64,000 nucleotides of DNA from Chaetoderma sp. LZ-2023a (Eukaryota; Mollusca; Caudofoveata; Chaetodermatida; Chaetodermatidae): assembly GCA_034401795.1 (NCBI GenBank), contig CM067370.1, forward strand, positions 66,895,188 to 66,959,187, read 5' to 3'. Shown here in pieces: positions 33,848-44,756 of the stretch. Position numbers and translations under genes: made by a program. Each line of letters begins with the position of its first letter. Position 1 is the stretch's first letter. The notes under the pieces were generated by a model. That model was not told the origin of the DNA. It was given only the letters and a program-made list of their open reading frames with translations, and did no database searches.

Positions 33848-35609
33848 TCAGACTGTTTTCCTTATTTGGTGCATGAAAGCTGAAATGGTCATCAAACTGT
33901 CTCTGTCTCCTCTGATCTTCTCTTCAAAAGATACTTCAATATGCCAGAAGCTTCTCCTAGCCTGTTCATATCGCTGGCAGTGCTGCAAGAGATGTTCTGC
34001 TGTTTCTTCTGCCTGCTGACACTCACAAAGTGCAGAATCTGTAATCTTGAGACGGTGAAGATGTGCATTGAGACGATTGTGACCAGTCCTCAATCTGAAG
34101 ATACATGTCTGATCCTCCCTACTGAGGCTGTGTATTGCATCATTATGCTGCCTGCTGGTGGTCCTTGTGGCTTTAATGATATGCTTCAGTTCTTCAAAGT
34201 CAACCTCACAGTTGAATTGTTCTTTATTTGACCCTTCCTTAGCCAGTTGATCAGCTTTGTCATTTCCTAATATGCCACAATGCGAGGGGATCGACTGTAA
34301 GTTGACATTGTTCTCCTTAGCCAGTTGTGTAAGATCTTCATGAATTAAATCTGTACTTTCCTTTCCACGCCTGGAGCGCTGAGAGGGAGTCTGTCAGGAA
34401 GACAATATTTTCATTTCTGGTTTTTCGTTGTATCAGCATTTGGCTAGCTACGATCAGTGCCTGGATTTCTGCAATGTAATTGCTACAGTGCTTCCCTGTT
34501 GGCAAGCATGAGTCTGTTATATCTCCACATGGAAACCGAATGTGAGCACCTGCCCCTCCATTCTTGACAGCCTGGATAGCTGATCCATCTGTATAAACAT
34601 GTATCCATCCTTCCGCAGGGTAGTTTTCTGCAATATGACTCAGTGCAAGAACCTTGTTTGTCACCTCTGCTTGATCTCCCTTGCTTTCAATCCCTGGAAT
34701 CGAGGGCCAGATTGCAATTGTGTTTTCTATTTCAGAAGCTTTCCACGGTTCCCTCTCAGAGATAGCAGTTATGTTTCTACATCTGGGGAAGATGTCCGAC
34801 TCTGTTTCTTTCAATTTTCTTTGATGTTAGTAAGAAATTATTCCTTTTGAGCCTTCCTCTAGACATTTGGTGAGTCAGCATCTGCATCGGATGGTGAGGC
34901 ATCAATTTGAATTTCTCATATTGAATCTCGGCCTTGATTTCCCGTCTCTGCTGGAGTGGCTGTTGGTAAGTTCTTCCATCGCTGCTATTGGGGCGGTCTT
35001 CATAGACCCTGTTATGATACGAAGAGCCTGATTTTGTACCTTATCCAATGTCGGTACTGCTTGTAGCAGCTGTCATCCATGATGATGAGTCGTATTCGAT
35101 GATTGGCCTAACTGATCCAGAGTAAACCTGTTTCAGAATTTTCATGTTAGCTCCCCATTTTGTTCCAGAGAGCTTCCGCATAACTGCCAGTCTTCGCTTG
35201 GCTATACCTTCAGTTTTTCTGATTTGCATCTTCCAGGTTAGTCTTTTGTCAAATATCAGCCCAAGATAAGTTACTTCATCCTCAAAGTGCAGAACTGAGT
35301 CACCACATTTCAGACTTGTCTTGTGTTCCTTTTTAGTGGATAGTGTGAATAGAGTTGCGACTCTCTTCTCTTTGTTGATCTGGACAAACCATCTTGTAAC
35401 CCAAGAATTGAGGTGATCAATTGCGAATTGGCTGTTGACACATACTCCTCGCTGCTCCACATCACAAGATCGTCAGCATACAGTGCATCTCTGACTCCAA
35501 TTGGAAAGTTCTTCACCAGGTCATTGAAGAATATTATGAAGAGGGTGGGAGAGACTACACCACCCTGAGGTACACCATGTCGTAGCAGGACTCTTGCTGC
35601 TCGTCCCAT
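33848..35609 (-). mobile_element. I-group LINE with RNase H domain, 5'-truncated
   Basis: The - strand order is RT palm (35310-35609: HGVPQGGVVSPTLFIIFFND, ALYADDLVMW), RT thumb (35041-35460: DEVTYLGLIFDKRLTWKMQI, YSGSVRPIIEYDSSSW), RNase H (34338-34814) and a C-terminal zinc motif (33848-34093: LRTGHNRLNAHLHRLKI-like, CECQQAEETAEHLLQHC). Having RNase H after the RT is typical of the I/Nimb/R1-type lineages. The RT is cut off within its palm at about 35609, where the DIRS-B copy begins. Frameshifts separate the domains. Confidence 0.87.
34338..34814 (-). pseudogene. RNase H domain of the I-group LINE
   Basis: HVYTDGSAIQAVKNGGAGAH (first Asp), HCSNYIAEIQALIVASQML (Glu) and NIVFLTDSLSALQAWKGK (third Asp) show the DED catalytic set. 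The domain is open over its length and ends at a stop near 34338. Confidence 0.88.
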
Positions 35610-35639
35610 TCAGCTGTACTGATGCTTTTCGGCTGTGGA

Positions 35640-36380
35640 CTGTTTCATTCCCTAGCTTGTTGGGAACCCATGATTCTCGGTATGTCAATCCTCATCAGGT
35701 CAGTCAATTTCACAGTAGTCTTGTTCATCTATCATCAAAAGGGGGGGTGGGGGTGCACGTTCCAGGCCGGTTTCCCTGGGTCGAGAGATCATCATCATTC
35801 TCTGTTGGTGCAGGTCTCGCTACATTTCTTTCAAGCATTTTTCATTCCCAGGCAAACTGATTTTCTGGCTGACCCATTATCTCGCCTTTCAAAGATACCA
35901 GAAATAGAGTGGGAGATGTAAGAGGCTGTAGTCCAGTCATTCTTCCTCAGTTCCTCTCCCTCCCTCCCCCCATATATAGATCTGTCTGCTTGTCTCAAGA
36001 ACAGAAAAGATATCTCCTTTCCCGGAATCTCTGGCTCTCAGTAGTCTCTCTAACTCAATCTTGGGACATCATATTCTCCTACACTTTTTCCCCCCTACGA
36101 TTCCCATTCCTCTGGATCTCAGAATGATCAGGCAACATCCCTGCATAGTCCTGTTATTAGCCCAGTTTTGCAGACTAAATCCTGGTTTCCGGATCTCCTA
36201 GACCTTCTTGTAGATCTCCCTGTGCTATTCCGTGTCTCCCACGATCCATCTTCCCAGAACATAGGCAGGATTCTCCATCAGAACCCAGAAATATTTCGCC
36301 TGTCAGTCTGGAAACTGTCGAGTTGCCCTCGCCTTCGTCAATCTTTTCAATCAGATCTCAAGAACTATTGAAAAATAATT
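35640..36380 (+). pseudogene. DIRS-B copy 2 RNase H / polyprotein end
   Basis: Frames give TVVLFIYHQKGGWG (compare SDNFTVVSFINHQGGTRS in the other copy), LADPLSRLSKIPEIEWEM (the LADxLSR...EWxL block) and WFPDLLDLLVDLPVLFRVSH with RILHQNPEIFRLSVWKL. All belong to the last third of the DIRS RT/RNase H protein. Several frameshifts. Confidence 0.8.
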
Positions 36381-37224
36381 TCTCAGATCTTCCACTCGAG
36401 ACATCTATAAAGCTAGATTTGAATTTCTTCAAAGAATGGTGTGCAGACCATTTATCTTACCTTCTGAGGCCTCTGTAGCTCAGGTCACCGAGTTTCTGTT
36501 CTTCCTCTTTGATCAGAGGAAGAATTCAGTTAATATTATTAGATCCTATCTTTTTGGTCTGAATTCCTTCGTCGAGTGTCTAATCGATCCTTCAGTTCAA
36601 ATTCAGAAACATTTTGCTATCTCAGTAAAGGTTTGGGTACTTCTCGTCCTCCGTTTAAGAGACACATTCCTTCCTGGAACCTTTAGTTTATATCACAGGT
36701 TCTAGCGGGGATACATTTCGAAACTTTGGTTTCTGTGTGCTTGATACATCTTACACTAGAAACAGTTTCTTCTAGCAGTAGCATCAGCTATCCATGGCTC
36801 TGAAATCCATGCTCTTTCAGCTGAATTAGTTAGATTTCAAGTTACGGGTCATAGCCTTATTCTCTATCCCAGGGCAGAATTCTTGTTCAAGACTCAGTTT
36901 TAAATCTTGAGTCAACCTTTGATAATTCATAGACATTCTTCTTTGTTGCCAGATGATTCTGTATGGTTCCCAGTCAAGCCCCTTAATATGTATAAACTTC
37001 ATACCGATTCTAAACGATCCGACATTAGATATCTTTGGGTTACATTTGCAGACAGTCTAAATCGTCCTGTCTCCTTAATCACTATTTCCCGTTGGATCGT
37101 GGATACTGTTAAAATTCGCTATGAATTAGCTTCTCCAGGAGATAATCCTCTGGTGGGAGTCAAGGCCCATTGTGTTAAGGGCCTTGCTCCATCTTGCTCT
37201 CTCTTTTTAATGGATCTTCATTAA
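36381..37224 (+). pseudogene. DIRS-B copy 2 tyrosine recombinase
   Basis: Pieces include an N-terminal core-binding-like block (36436 on: MVCRPFILPSEASVAQVTEF), EIHALSAELVRFQVTGHSLI near 36807, LNRPVSLITISRWIVDTVKI and VGVKAHCVKGLAPSCSLFLM. The HxxR box here reads HCVK, so the catalytic Arg is replaced by Lys. The stop is at 37224. Homologous to the recombinase interrupted by the hAT-like element at 60.77 kb. Confidence 0.83.
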
Positions 37225-37736
37225 ATTACATCATGCTAGTTGTTAACTGGAAGTCAGAGAACACCTTTATTAACCTCTATATTATTGATTTTAGTCCCTC
37301 TTCCTTTTTCTATAAAAGATTCATAAGGTAACTTCAAGGACTATGACTCGTATTCATCATCTTCTCTTACTTCTTCATCTTCATTCTCTTTAGTCTCTAG
37401 TTGGGGTTAGTGGGAATTCATTACTTAATTCTCAGGTGTGTATTTCACCCCTTTTTTCATATCTCTCTCATCACCCCTATTATTCATCTCTTTCTTGCAT
37501 GGTCATCTTCTCTTTCTTGCTTCCAGGGGTCATTTATGACCTTTATTATCTTCTCGTTATTCTTTAATTTCATCTCTTTCAAGATGCTTGATAGAGCAAT
37601 TCTTAGAAATTGCTATCTCTTAGTATCTTCCTTACTTGTTATTTCTAACTTCGTATTCTTTCTCTATTTTTACATCAATTTTGCCCATAAATTCGCCTCC
37701 CTCCGGGTTTTGTGCAATGTTGAAATCTGTATTTGA

Positions 37737-37850
37737 GCAATAGTAATGCAAGGAGGTAGGTTGTAATGTAGTAATAACGACCAGACGACCTGGAGGGTCT
37801 GGTCTTATGTTTTACTAATTACATATACCTACCTATTTGCATTGTTGTTG
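37737..37850 (+). other. DIRS-B copy 2 internal complementary region
   Basis: The first half (GCAATAGTAATGCAAGGAGG through GTAGTAATAAC) corresponds to the reverse complement of the DIRS-B left end. The rest (GACCAGACGACCTGG ... ATACCTACCTATTTGC) is the reverse complement of the right end at 38430-38506. A G-rich run follows (37857-37874), also seen in the other copy. Confidence 0.87.
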
Positions 37851-38129
37851 GGGTTTTTTTTGTGGGGGGGGGGTGGTCTTGAGGCTTCGTTCTTTGGTCA
37901 TATCTTGTTAGAATAGTTATATTCAGTATAAGATATTCACTATATCTCTCAGCCTTAGAGTGTACCCGGATATGTCAGTTTTCGACATATTTAGGTATTT
38001 ATTAAAGATTTTTTAGTCATATAATATTAAGTATTTAGGTAAATTCTTAAGTTTCAGCTTTAACTGGATTCAGAGTCGAGTAGTGATAGGATCATCTGCC
38101 TCTTCATGAATCTGCACAAAGCTGGATTA

Positions 38130-38506
38130 TATGACTGGATTCGTCAAGGAATGAATACTTGGTTGCTACAACAAAGTCATGTGATGGCTGTCAGCCAATG
38201 AGATTGTCATTATGCTTTATGACTCACTCATTGGCTCTGGGTTATGTATTAACCCTCTTCCTGCCTCATTCTGAGATATAGCATTCAAGCGAATTGCTAT
38301 GGATCTCATCATTGGAGAGAGTATGGAGATTCCTGAAGAAGCCTTCAGTCACTCTGTAACCACAAAGCAGAGCAAACATTGGCTGTAAAAATTTCATCCT
38401 ACTACGCTTCCCTTCAGAGAAGGAAAGAGCAATAGTAATGCAAGGAGGTAGGTATATGTAATTAGTAAAGCGTAAGACCAGACCCTCCGGGTCGTCTGGT
38501 CGTTAT
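38130..38506 (-). repeat. DIRS-B copy 2 right inverted terminal repeat
   Basis: Homologous to 62980-63353 and inverted relative to 55102-55425. Shared blocks include GATATAGCATTCAAGCGAAT, GGATCTCATCATT and AGCAATAGTAATGCAAGGAG. It ends with a short GACCAGAC...GTCTGGTC hairpin. Confidence 0.88.
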
Positions 38507-38639
38507 ATCTGATATGGCTATTATAGTAATGAAAAGCTTTTGAAAGTATTTGAAATACTTTTAGAAACGTATTTGCATTTGAACAAAGTTGAAAGTATGT
38601 GCATTTGAACCAATGTGAAGTATTTTCCCCCAGGTCTGT

Positions 38640-40450
38640 CCTTGATAACATGTTCCTGTACAATTGTCTTCAACACTTTACAAACAATTGAGGTAAGACT
38701 TGGTCAGTAGTTGCCGGCTAAGGAGTTGTTTCCTTTTTTTTAAATCGCACTAATTTGGGTCTTCTTCCAGGTGCTCGGCACTTCTCCTGTTTTCAGTGAT
38801 TGTTTGTTAATGGTTTAGTTATGGGTGCTGCCTCTTCTCTTATAAATTTTGGATGGAGATTTGTTTGGCTTATATACCTCACCTTGAGTTATTGAAATTT
38901 TCCTAATGCAAGTAGCCTCTGCATTAAGTTTGCTGTCTAATATTGGTACCTCTCCATCTGGCTCAATTGTGAAGACGCTACTGAAAAATCCTAATAGATG
39001 TCAGCTTTCTCCCTGTCATCACTGGTTTTCATAAACTTTGGATCTGTAGAGTCTGTACATAAATCTCCTATTCCTGCTCTGGTTTTGCTCTTAGAGTTAA
39101 TGTATTGCCAGATCAATTTAGGATTTGTTTTAGATTTAAGTGAGATTCCTTTCTCAAATTCCTTCCTTGCTCTCTTGGTCAGCTTGCTAACTTTGTTCCT
39201 AATTTTATTGTATTCATTCCTTATATTTGGGTCCTTAGTTTGAGTAAACCGCCGCGATAAGGCATTTTACGTCTTTATCTTCTCTAGTATTTCTTTATCC
39301 GATGGGAAATTTTCCCTAGCCCTGATTTTGAATGTTTCACTGACACAAACTTGTCTTCAATATCCAGCACTATCTTGAGAAATCTTTCCCAGTTTGTATT
39401 CACGGCCATCTTATCTGCTACCATTCAATCCCAGTCGATATTGTTTAGTTGCTTATTAATTTCATCATAATTTGCTTTGTCATAACATTTCCTGTGTACA
39501 ATTGAATAGCATTTTATATTCAAATACAATAAAACTATGGTCACTTTTACCTAATGGACTTTGGAGTTCCATTTCACTAATCGTTTTTCTTCATTTGTTA
39601 TGATGAGGTCCAGAATGTTAGGGGTATTTGTCCCTCTCCATCTTGTTGGCTTATGCACGTGTTGGCAGAGAAAGTTATCTTGTAAACATTGTACAAACTT
39701 ATATTCATTTGCATTTATATTCTCTCCTTTCGTGCTCCAGGTGCTTCAATCAATGTCCAGGTAATTGAAACTCCCATAAACATATAGTGTGAAAATACCA
39801 AACTGTTGGCTTCATTAATAACTTCGCATAATTTGATATTATTGTCATTTGTACTTATTTAGTTTCAATTTAACAAAAAGCTTCTGAAAGTTTGTATTCA
39901 TTTTCACTTCTGTTGCTGATATGACTTTATTTATATACAAAAGTAATCATCTTCCCACATTATTATCTAAATTTTTGGAGAATATGTCATAGCTGGAAAC
40001 ATAATCAATACTCAATTCTGCAGGATTTAATTTATGTGATGAGTTCTTTGGTTTTACTTCTGTTATAATATGTGGCACTATATCTCTTGTCTTCACCTCA
40101 AATTCATTAATTTTATTTCTAAACTGATCTGCATTTGTATAACAGTACTTCAAATTATTACAAAATGAAGACGAATTTACACTATTTACATTAGAATCAT
40201 TCTTTGTCTTCTTTACTTTTTCTTTGCTACTTTTATGATCTTGCGTGCCCATGGTGGGACTCTTACAAGGTACAAGCAGTTCCCTGAGTCATTTTTTTCC
40301 AATTCCTTGGCCTCGGCATACAACTTATGATCCTCCTCTCTCTCTTTCTTTGTCCTGTTATTCCCAATACTGATACATGTATTTCCTAGGTCCTTTTCAG
40401 TTTTGGCTAATTTACTTATGTTTCTGGACAGCATTTTCTTTGCAGATTAT
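38640..40450 (-). mobile_element. LINE (CR1/L2-like): ORF1 end, endonuclease and linker, truncated
   Basis: The - strand reads, from right to left, a likely ORF1 C-terminus (40213-40434; AEAKELEKNDSGNCLYLVRV then PPWARKIIK), the endonuclease start (39947-40252; LKYCYTNADQFRNKINEFEV, HIITEVKPKN), an NILDLIITNE-type block near 39600, a linker (about 38900-39250; ARKEFEKGISLKSKTNPKLI by translation) and the start of the RT fingers near 38650-38800. Nothing of the RT palm follows, because the sequence reaches the DIRS-B copy. Many frameshifts. Confidence 0.8.
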
Positions 40451-40759
40451 GATCCGAGTGGCACCAGGATAGGGTGGTCTCGTTTGTCTCCATGGAATTT
40501 TCCTAATCTTATCACCTTAGCATCGTTATATTCTATGTCACTAACTTCACATGTTTCGATTATTTCGGACACTATTCAGTATTGCTTTGTCATGCTCTAT
40601 GCGCTCATGGGCCACTGTATTTTGTATCTTGTATGCAATCTTCACCTACTTTCAAAGAGAACCGCATTAATCAATTTGGCCTAAACTATAAGCTAGCCTT
40701 CACTACATGTATAATTGTATATATTAGCAGATAATTTAACATTCTGTGCTTTGGAACCA

Positions 40760-40977
40760 TAGTTTTCGAACCATCCAGTATTACACAGACCAGAGGTCAT
40801 AGGTTCAAGCTCAACATAAAATGCAGCAACAAAGACCTTCGCAAGCACTTTTTAACTAATAGAATGGTACCACAGTGGAAGTCACTGACAGCTGCAATAG
40901 TCGAAGCAACAACACTTGAATTTATCAAGAGCAAACTAGATATCTACTTCAAAGAAAGAACATTTGAAATCAACTGA
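40760..40977 (+). pseudogene. LINE ORF2 C-terminal fragment
   Basis: Translates as TRGHRFKLNIKCSNKDLRKH, FLTNRMVPQWKSLTAAIVEA and EFIKSKLDIYFKER before a stop. This is the CR1/L2-type C-terminal block. The related tail at 42285-42400 shares the KSKLDI-KERT ending. Confidence 0.85.
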
Positions 40978-41269
40978 ACAGGCATACGTATACGAGCCCA
41001 ACGCAAAGCCATACTGCAATTCTTCCAATACCGTGGACTGATCTTGGAGTAGCCTGTGTATGGACAAAAACATGCTCTGTCGTGATTTCAATTATCGGTA
41101 GATAGATCTCTGCTTTCCATGTCCACATTTTGTCGTAGCATGATGAGACACTAGCGTAGAGAAGGAGATTCGGAAAGCAACAAACACAGAAAATGAAAAC
41201 AAGAGTAACTAGATTGATCAGTCGATGACACATCATCGCAAATCCCCACGTTCACCGCTTTGAGATTTT

Positions 41270-41850
41270 GACACACCCCACGACACAACCCCTGGGCTGG
41301 TGACAAATGTACATATCATTTTGCACTCCACAATCATATGGGTAACTCACTTACCAAATTTGGTTCAATTCCGTCCACCAGTTTCAGAGGAGTCAATCGA
41401 TTAGTTTCATGACCTTTTGGCCCCATCCCCCACCCCTGGGGCAGGGCCAAATGTAAATGTGCTCATCCACTCCACATACTCACATAACAAATTTGGTTGA
41501 ATTCCATTCAACAGTTTCGGAGGAGATGCATTACAATCAATTTCTGCAGGTTAAAATTTGACCTTTTAACCCCTCCCCCAACCCCTTGGGGCGGAGCCAA
41601 ATCTAAAGGGCCTCTTACACTCCATAATCATATTGGTAACTCAGATAGCAAATTTAGTTGAGTTCCGTCTAACGATTTCAGAGGAGTTGCGTTACAACTG
41701 ATTTGACCTTTTAACCCCTGCCACACACCCTTGGGTGTGGAGCCTAATCTAAGTGTTGTCTTGCAAAGCGCATTCCTATGAGTAACCCACACACCAAATT
41801 TGTTTTAATTCCACCCAATGGTTTGGGAAGAGTTAGCATGACGGAAAAAC
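41270..41850. repeat. satellite-like tandem array, ~150-170-bp unit, about four units
   Basis: Each unit carries ACTCCACAATCATATGGGTA, AAATTTGGTTGAATTCC-type text, a GTTTCAGAGGAGT block, a GACCTTTTAACCCCT block and a small CCCTTGGGG hairpin. Units start near 41320, 41465, 41620 and 41765. An isolated unit sits at 50200-50310. Confidence 0.85.
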
Positions 41851-42040
41851 GGACGGACAGAAGGACCGATGGCTGAAGGCGATTACAATATCCCAGACGT
41901 GTTTTCAAAATGTGGGGATAATAACACCAAATATGCCCGCCACAAGTCAACATGTAACCAAATGCCAGGCGCAGCACTGTGTAAGCATGAGTGTAGGCGG
42001 CACACCACAGCTGACGTGGGGAACATCAGTGTACTGTTAA

Positions 42041-42239
42041 CCCTTGCCACTCCGATGTCGGAATTTAAAATTTTCATATTAAATTAAAAGATGATGTGGT
42101 GTTACTTTTTCGGCAAATTTGGGAAAGGATACGATGGCAACATCAACCAAACTGTTGAAAAATGTACACCGGTTTCTTTATTCTCTTTCTTGTTATTTAC
42201 ACAGCAAAAGATAGAATATTGACATCGGAGTGGTAAGGG
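42041..42239 (+). mobile_element. piggyBac-type MITE, copy 2
   Basis: 199 bp flanked by TTAA at 42037-42040 and 42240-42243. The terminal inverted repeats are CCCTTGCCACTCCGATGTC and CCCTTACCACTCCGATGTC (reverse complement of the right end), 18 of 19 matching. Internal similarity to 18673-18890 includes AATTAAAAGATGA and ACCGGTT blocks. No coding capacity. Confidence 0.9.
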
Positions 42240-42284
42240 TTAAAGTCTTAAATCTAACGGTTTTGAGGAGACTTAATTAATCAA

Positions 42285-42410
42285 CAGCAGTCAAATCGTT
42301 CAAGAACAAACTAGATATCAAAGAAAGAACTTGTGAAGTCATACTACAACAAAAACACTGAGGCAATAACAAGCCAATGGCTTATGCCTCATAAAATGAT
42401 TTGAAACCTA
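42285..42410 (+). pseudogene. LINE 3' end fragment with GGCTTATGCCT tail
   Basis: Reads AVKSFKNKLDIKERTCEV, then a stop, then CAATGGCTTATGCCTCATAA. This is the last ~20 codons and the 3' tail of the family also seen at 40760-40977 and 3786-3915. Confidence 0.7.
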
Positions 42411-42955
42411 TTTTAACCAAGCATGTTTAAATCTTAAGTCACATCCCATCTGAGTGATATAGAACTTGCACTGCCAAAGCCTGGGCTTTTGAAAAAAGAG
42501 AGATGAACATGAAACCTGGGCGATGACACTTGTCTCAAAGAGATCAAAAAGAAGAAAAATCGACTAAAGTCTAAGAGACGACACAATAAGAGCAACTTTA
42601 CTCGGTTTAGAGAGATGATCGCCCAGAAACAACATTCTGCCATCTTAGCAGGATTCTATACACAGAATGGAGGATCTAGTTCCCTCCTGTTAGATGATAA
42701 AAGCAACTACTGTCAAATGTTGTATCGGATAGAAAACTTCTGACCCATTAGAAGATTAAACTAATGGGGAAAAGCCAAAGGCAAAGTGTAGAACGAGGCT
42801 GTGGTCTGGCGCTTCATTTATAGTCAAAAGGCCTGATACTGACAGGAAATTCCAGACCGCCTCCTCCTCCCCCCCCCCACACAAACACACCTACAACCGT
42901 TTTATACCCCGCCCCAAAAATTGGGGCTGTTATGTAATGGCACCGGACATACGGG
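42411..42955. other. unassigned intronic sequence
   Basis: No gene or element boundary recognised. A C-rich run lies near 42870-42880. Confidence 0.4.
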
Positions 42956-43990
42956 CGGGCTGCAGAGTGGTTTCTGGCTGATAACTCGATTCCCGTGTAT
43001 TGAATCGCTTTGAAACTTCATAGGATGGTTGGAGTAGGGAAAGAAACCTATTGGAATTAACGATGATCCGAAATCCAAGATGGCCGCCAACCACCATTGG
43101 CCATCTTGAAAATTGGTTTCCGGATAATAACTCTGTTACCGCTTATCGGATTGCTTTGAAACTTCATAGGGTGGTTGGATTAGGTCTGAGGAAGAAAAAA
43201 CCCACCGGCGGCCATCTTGAAAATTGGTTAACAGGTAGTAACTCCATTACCGTTTTATTGGATCGCTTTGAAACTTCATAGGATGGTTGGACTAGGGCTG
43301 GGAAAGAAACCTATCGAAATGACGCGTATCCAAAATCCAAGGTGGCTGCCAGCCACCTTGAAAATTGGTTTTCGGATGATAACTCCATTACCGCATATCG
43401 GATTGCTTTGAAACTTAATAAGGTGATTGGACAAGGGCAGGGGAAGAAATCTATCGAAATTGACGATGATCTGAAATCCAAGATGCCCACCAACCAAGTG
43501 CAGACATCTTGAAAAGTGGTTTCTGGACTGTAACTCCGTTACCATTTCTCGTATCGCTTTGAAACTTCATAGGGTGGTTGGACTAGACCTGGGGAAGAAA
43601 GCTATCAAAATTGTCGCTGATCCGAAATCCAAGATGGCTGCCAGCCACCAGCGACCAGCTTGAAAGATGGTTTCCGGATGATAACTCTGCTACTATTTAT
43701 CAAATTAATTTGAAGCTTCATAGGATGACTGGACTAGGTCTGAGAATAAACCTATTGAAATCGATGATCATCCTAAATCTAATAAGGCCACCAGTGGCCA
43801 TCTTAAAAAAAGGTTTCTGAATGACAACTCCACTTCTTCCATTTCATCTGAGGAGGAAACCTATTGAAATATATGATCCTAAATCCATTTTGTCTGACAA
43901 TCACATGCTTGAAAATTTGTTTCTGGACAATAACTCCATAACCATTTAGCAGACCACTTTGAAACTTCATAGGATGACAGGTACAGGCCT
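42956..43990. repeat. tandem array, ~145-bp unit with AAGATGGCCGCC core, 7-8 units
   Basis: CGCTTTGAAACTTCATAGG recurs near 43006, 43151, 43264, 43405, 43554, 43709 and 43947. Each unit also has a TCCGAAATCCAAGATGGC block and GGTTTCCGGATAATAACTC. The open frames in both orientations come from the repeat and are not genes. Confidence 0.9.
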
Positions 43991-44756
43991 GGGCGGGGTA
44001 TTATGCACCATTTGCGGAGCTCTTGTGTTTTCTGGGAGGAGTCGGTAAAGAAAAAACTCACTGACTGGGACTTGGCTACTTTTAGTGCAGCGGCCAGGAG
44101 TGGTTTCTGGTTGGGTACCCCTACCCATCTTAGAACAAACCACAACCCGTTTTTTTCATGTCTGATATATGGCATTTATCAAATGGATGGTTGTGTTACA
44201 ATATTTTATGTTCTTTAGTGTTTTCTGGTGATGATTCTATGTACCTGTTATCACCGCGTAGACATTACCGATAAATATTCATAATTGCATAACTTCTTTA
44301 CTTAATGTACACACATATACAAATGGACTCAAAATGACCGTTTTGTTGTTCCCCATATCTGAGACCCAGTCCCGAATATTTTACTGACCATTTTCATATT
44401 GCATTACACAAACTTAACTAAAAAATAATGAGATTTTCTACTACATAATCATCGTGAAAAACGAAATGATGAAAACACCTGTTATGTTATTAATATTAAC
44501 TTTACTTCTAATTACAAATCTGTCTGCATTCCTATATTTACAGATCTCTAGACATTGATATGTACAATATTCACTCTTGACCATTGGATATTGAGGCGCC
44601 TGTAGTGAAATGTTGCAAATTTGATGTAGGTCATTGTATTATATGCTTCAGCCATGCAACCCGAATAAAGAACCTATTGGTAGCAACCCAGCATCAGATG
44701 ACTTGCATGCAACCATAAATGGTAGCCAGCTGCGGAAAATGTTTATTTAAATCACT
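43991..44756. other. unassigned intronic sequence
   Basis: AT-rich, with no gene or repeat recognised apart from the end of the preceding array. Confidence 0.4.

Larger units (their letters stand above)
35606..38506 (+). mobile_element. DIRS-B copy 2, 5'-truncated
   Basis: Starts abruptly inside the RNase H region and carries the end of RT/RNase H, the tyrosine recombinase, the internal complementary region and the right terminal repeat. The left terminal repeat, ORF1 and the RT core are missing. The family is the same as the full element at 55.1-63.4 kb. The abrupt left edge coincides with truncation of the neighbouring I-group LINE. Confidence 0.85.

Noticed and set aside
43051..43545. Overlapping frames on both strands around 43 kb
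   Set aside because: They follow the 145-bp tandem unit and repeat the same peptide; no gene signal.
42956..43990. CRISPR-like array
   Set aside because: Units are about 145 bp with no conserved short repeat/unique spacer pattern, and the genome is animal.
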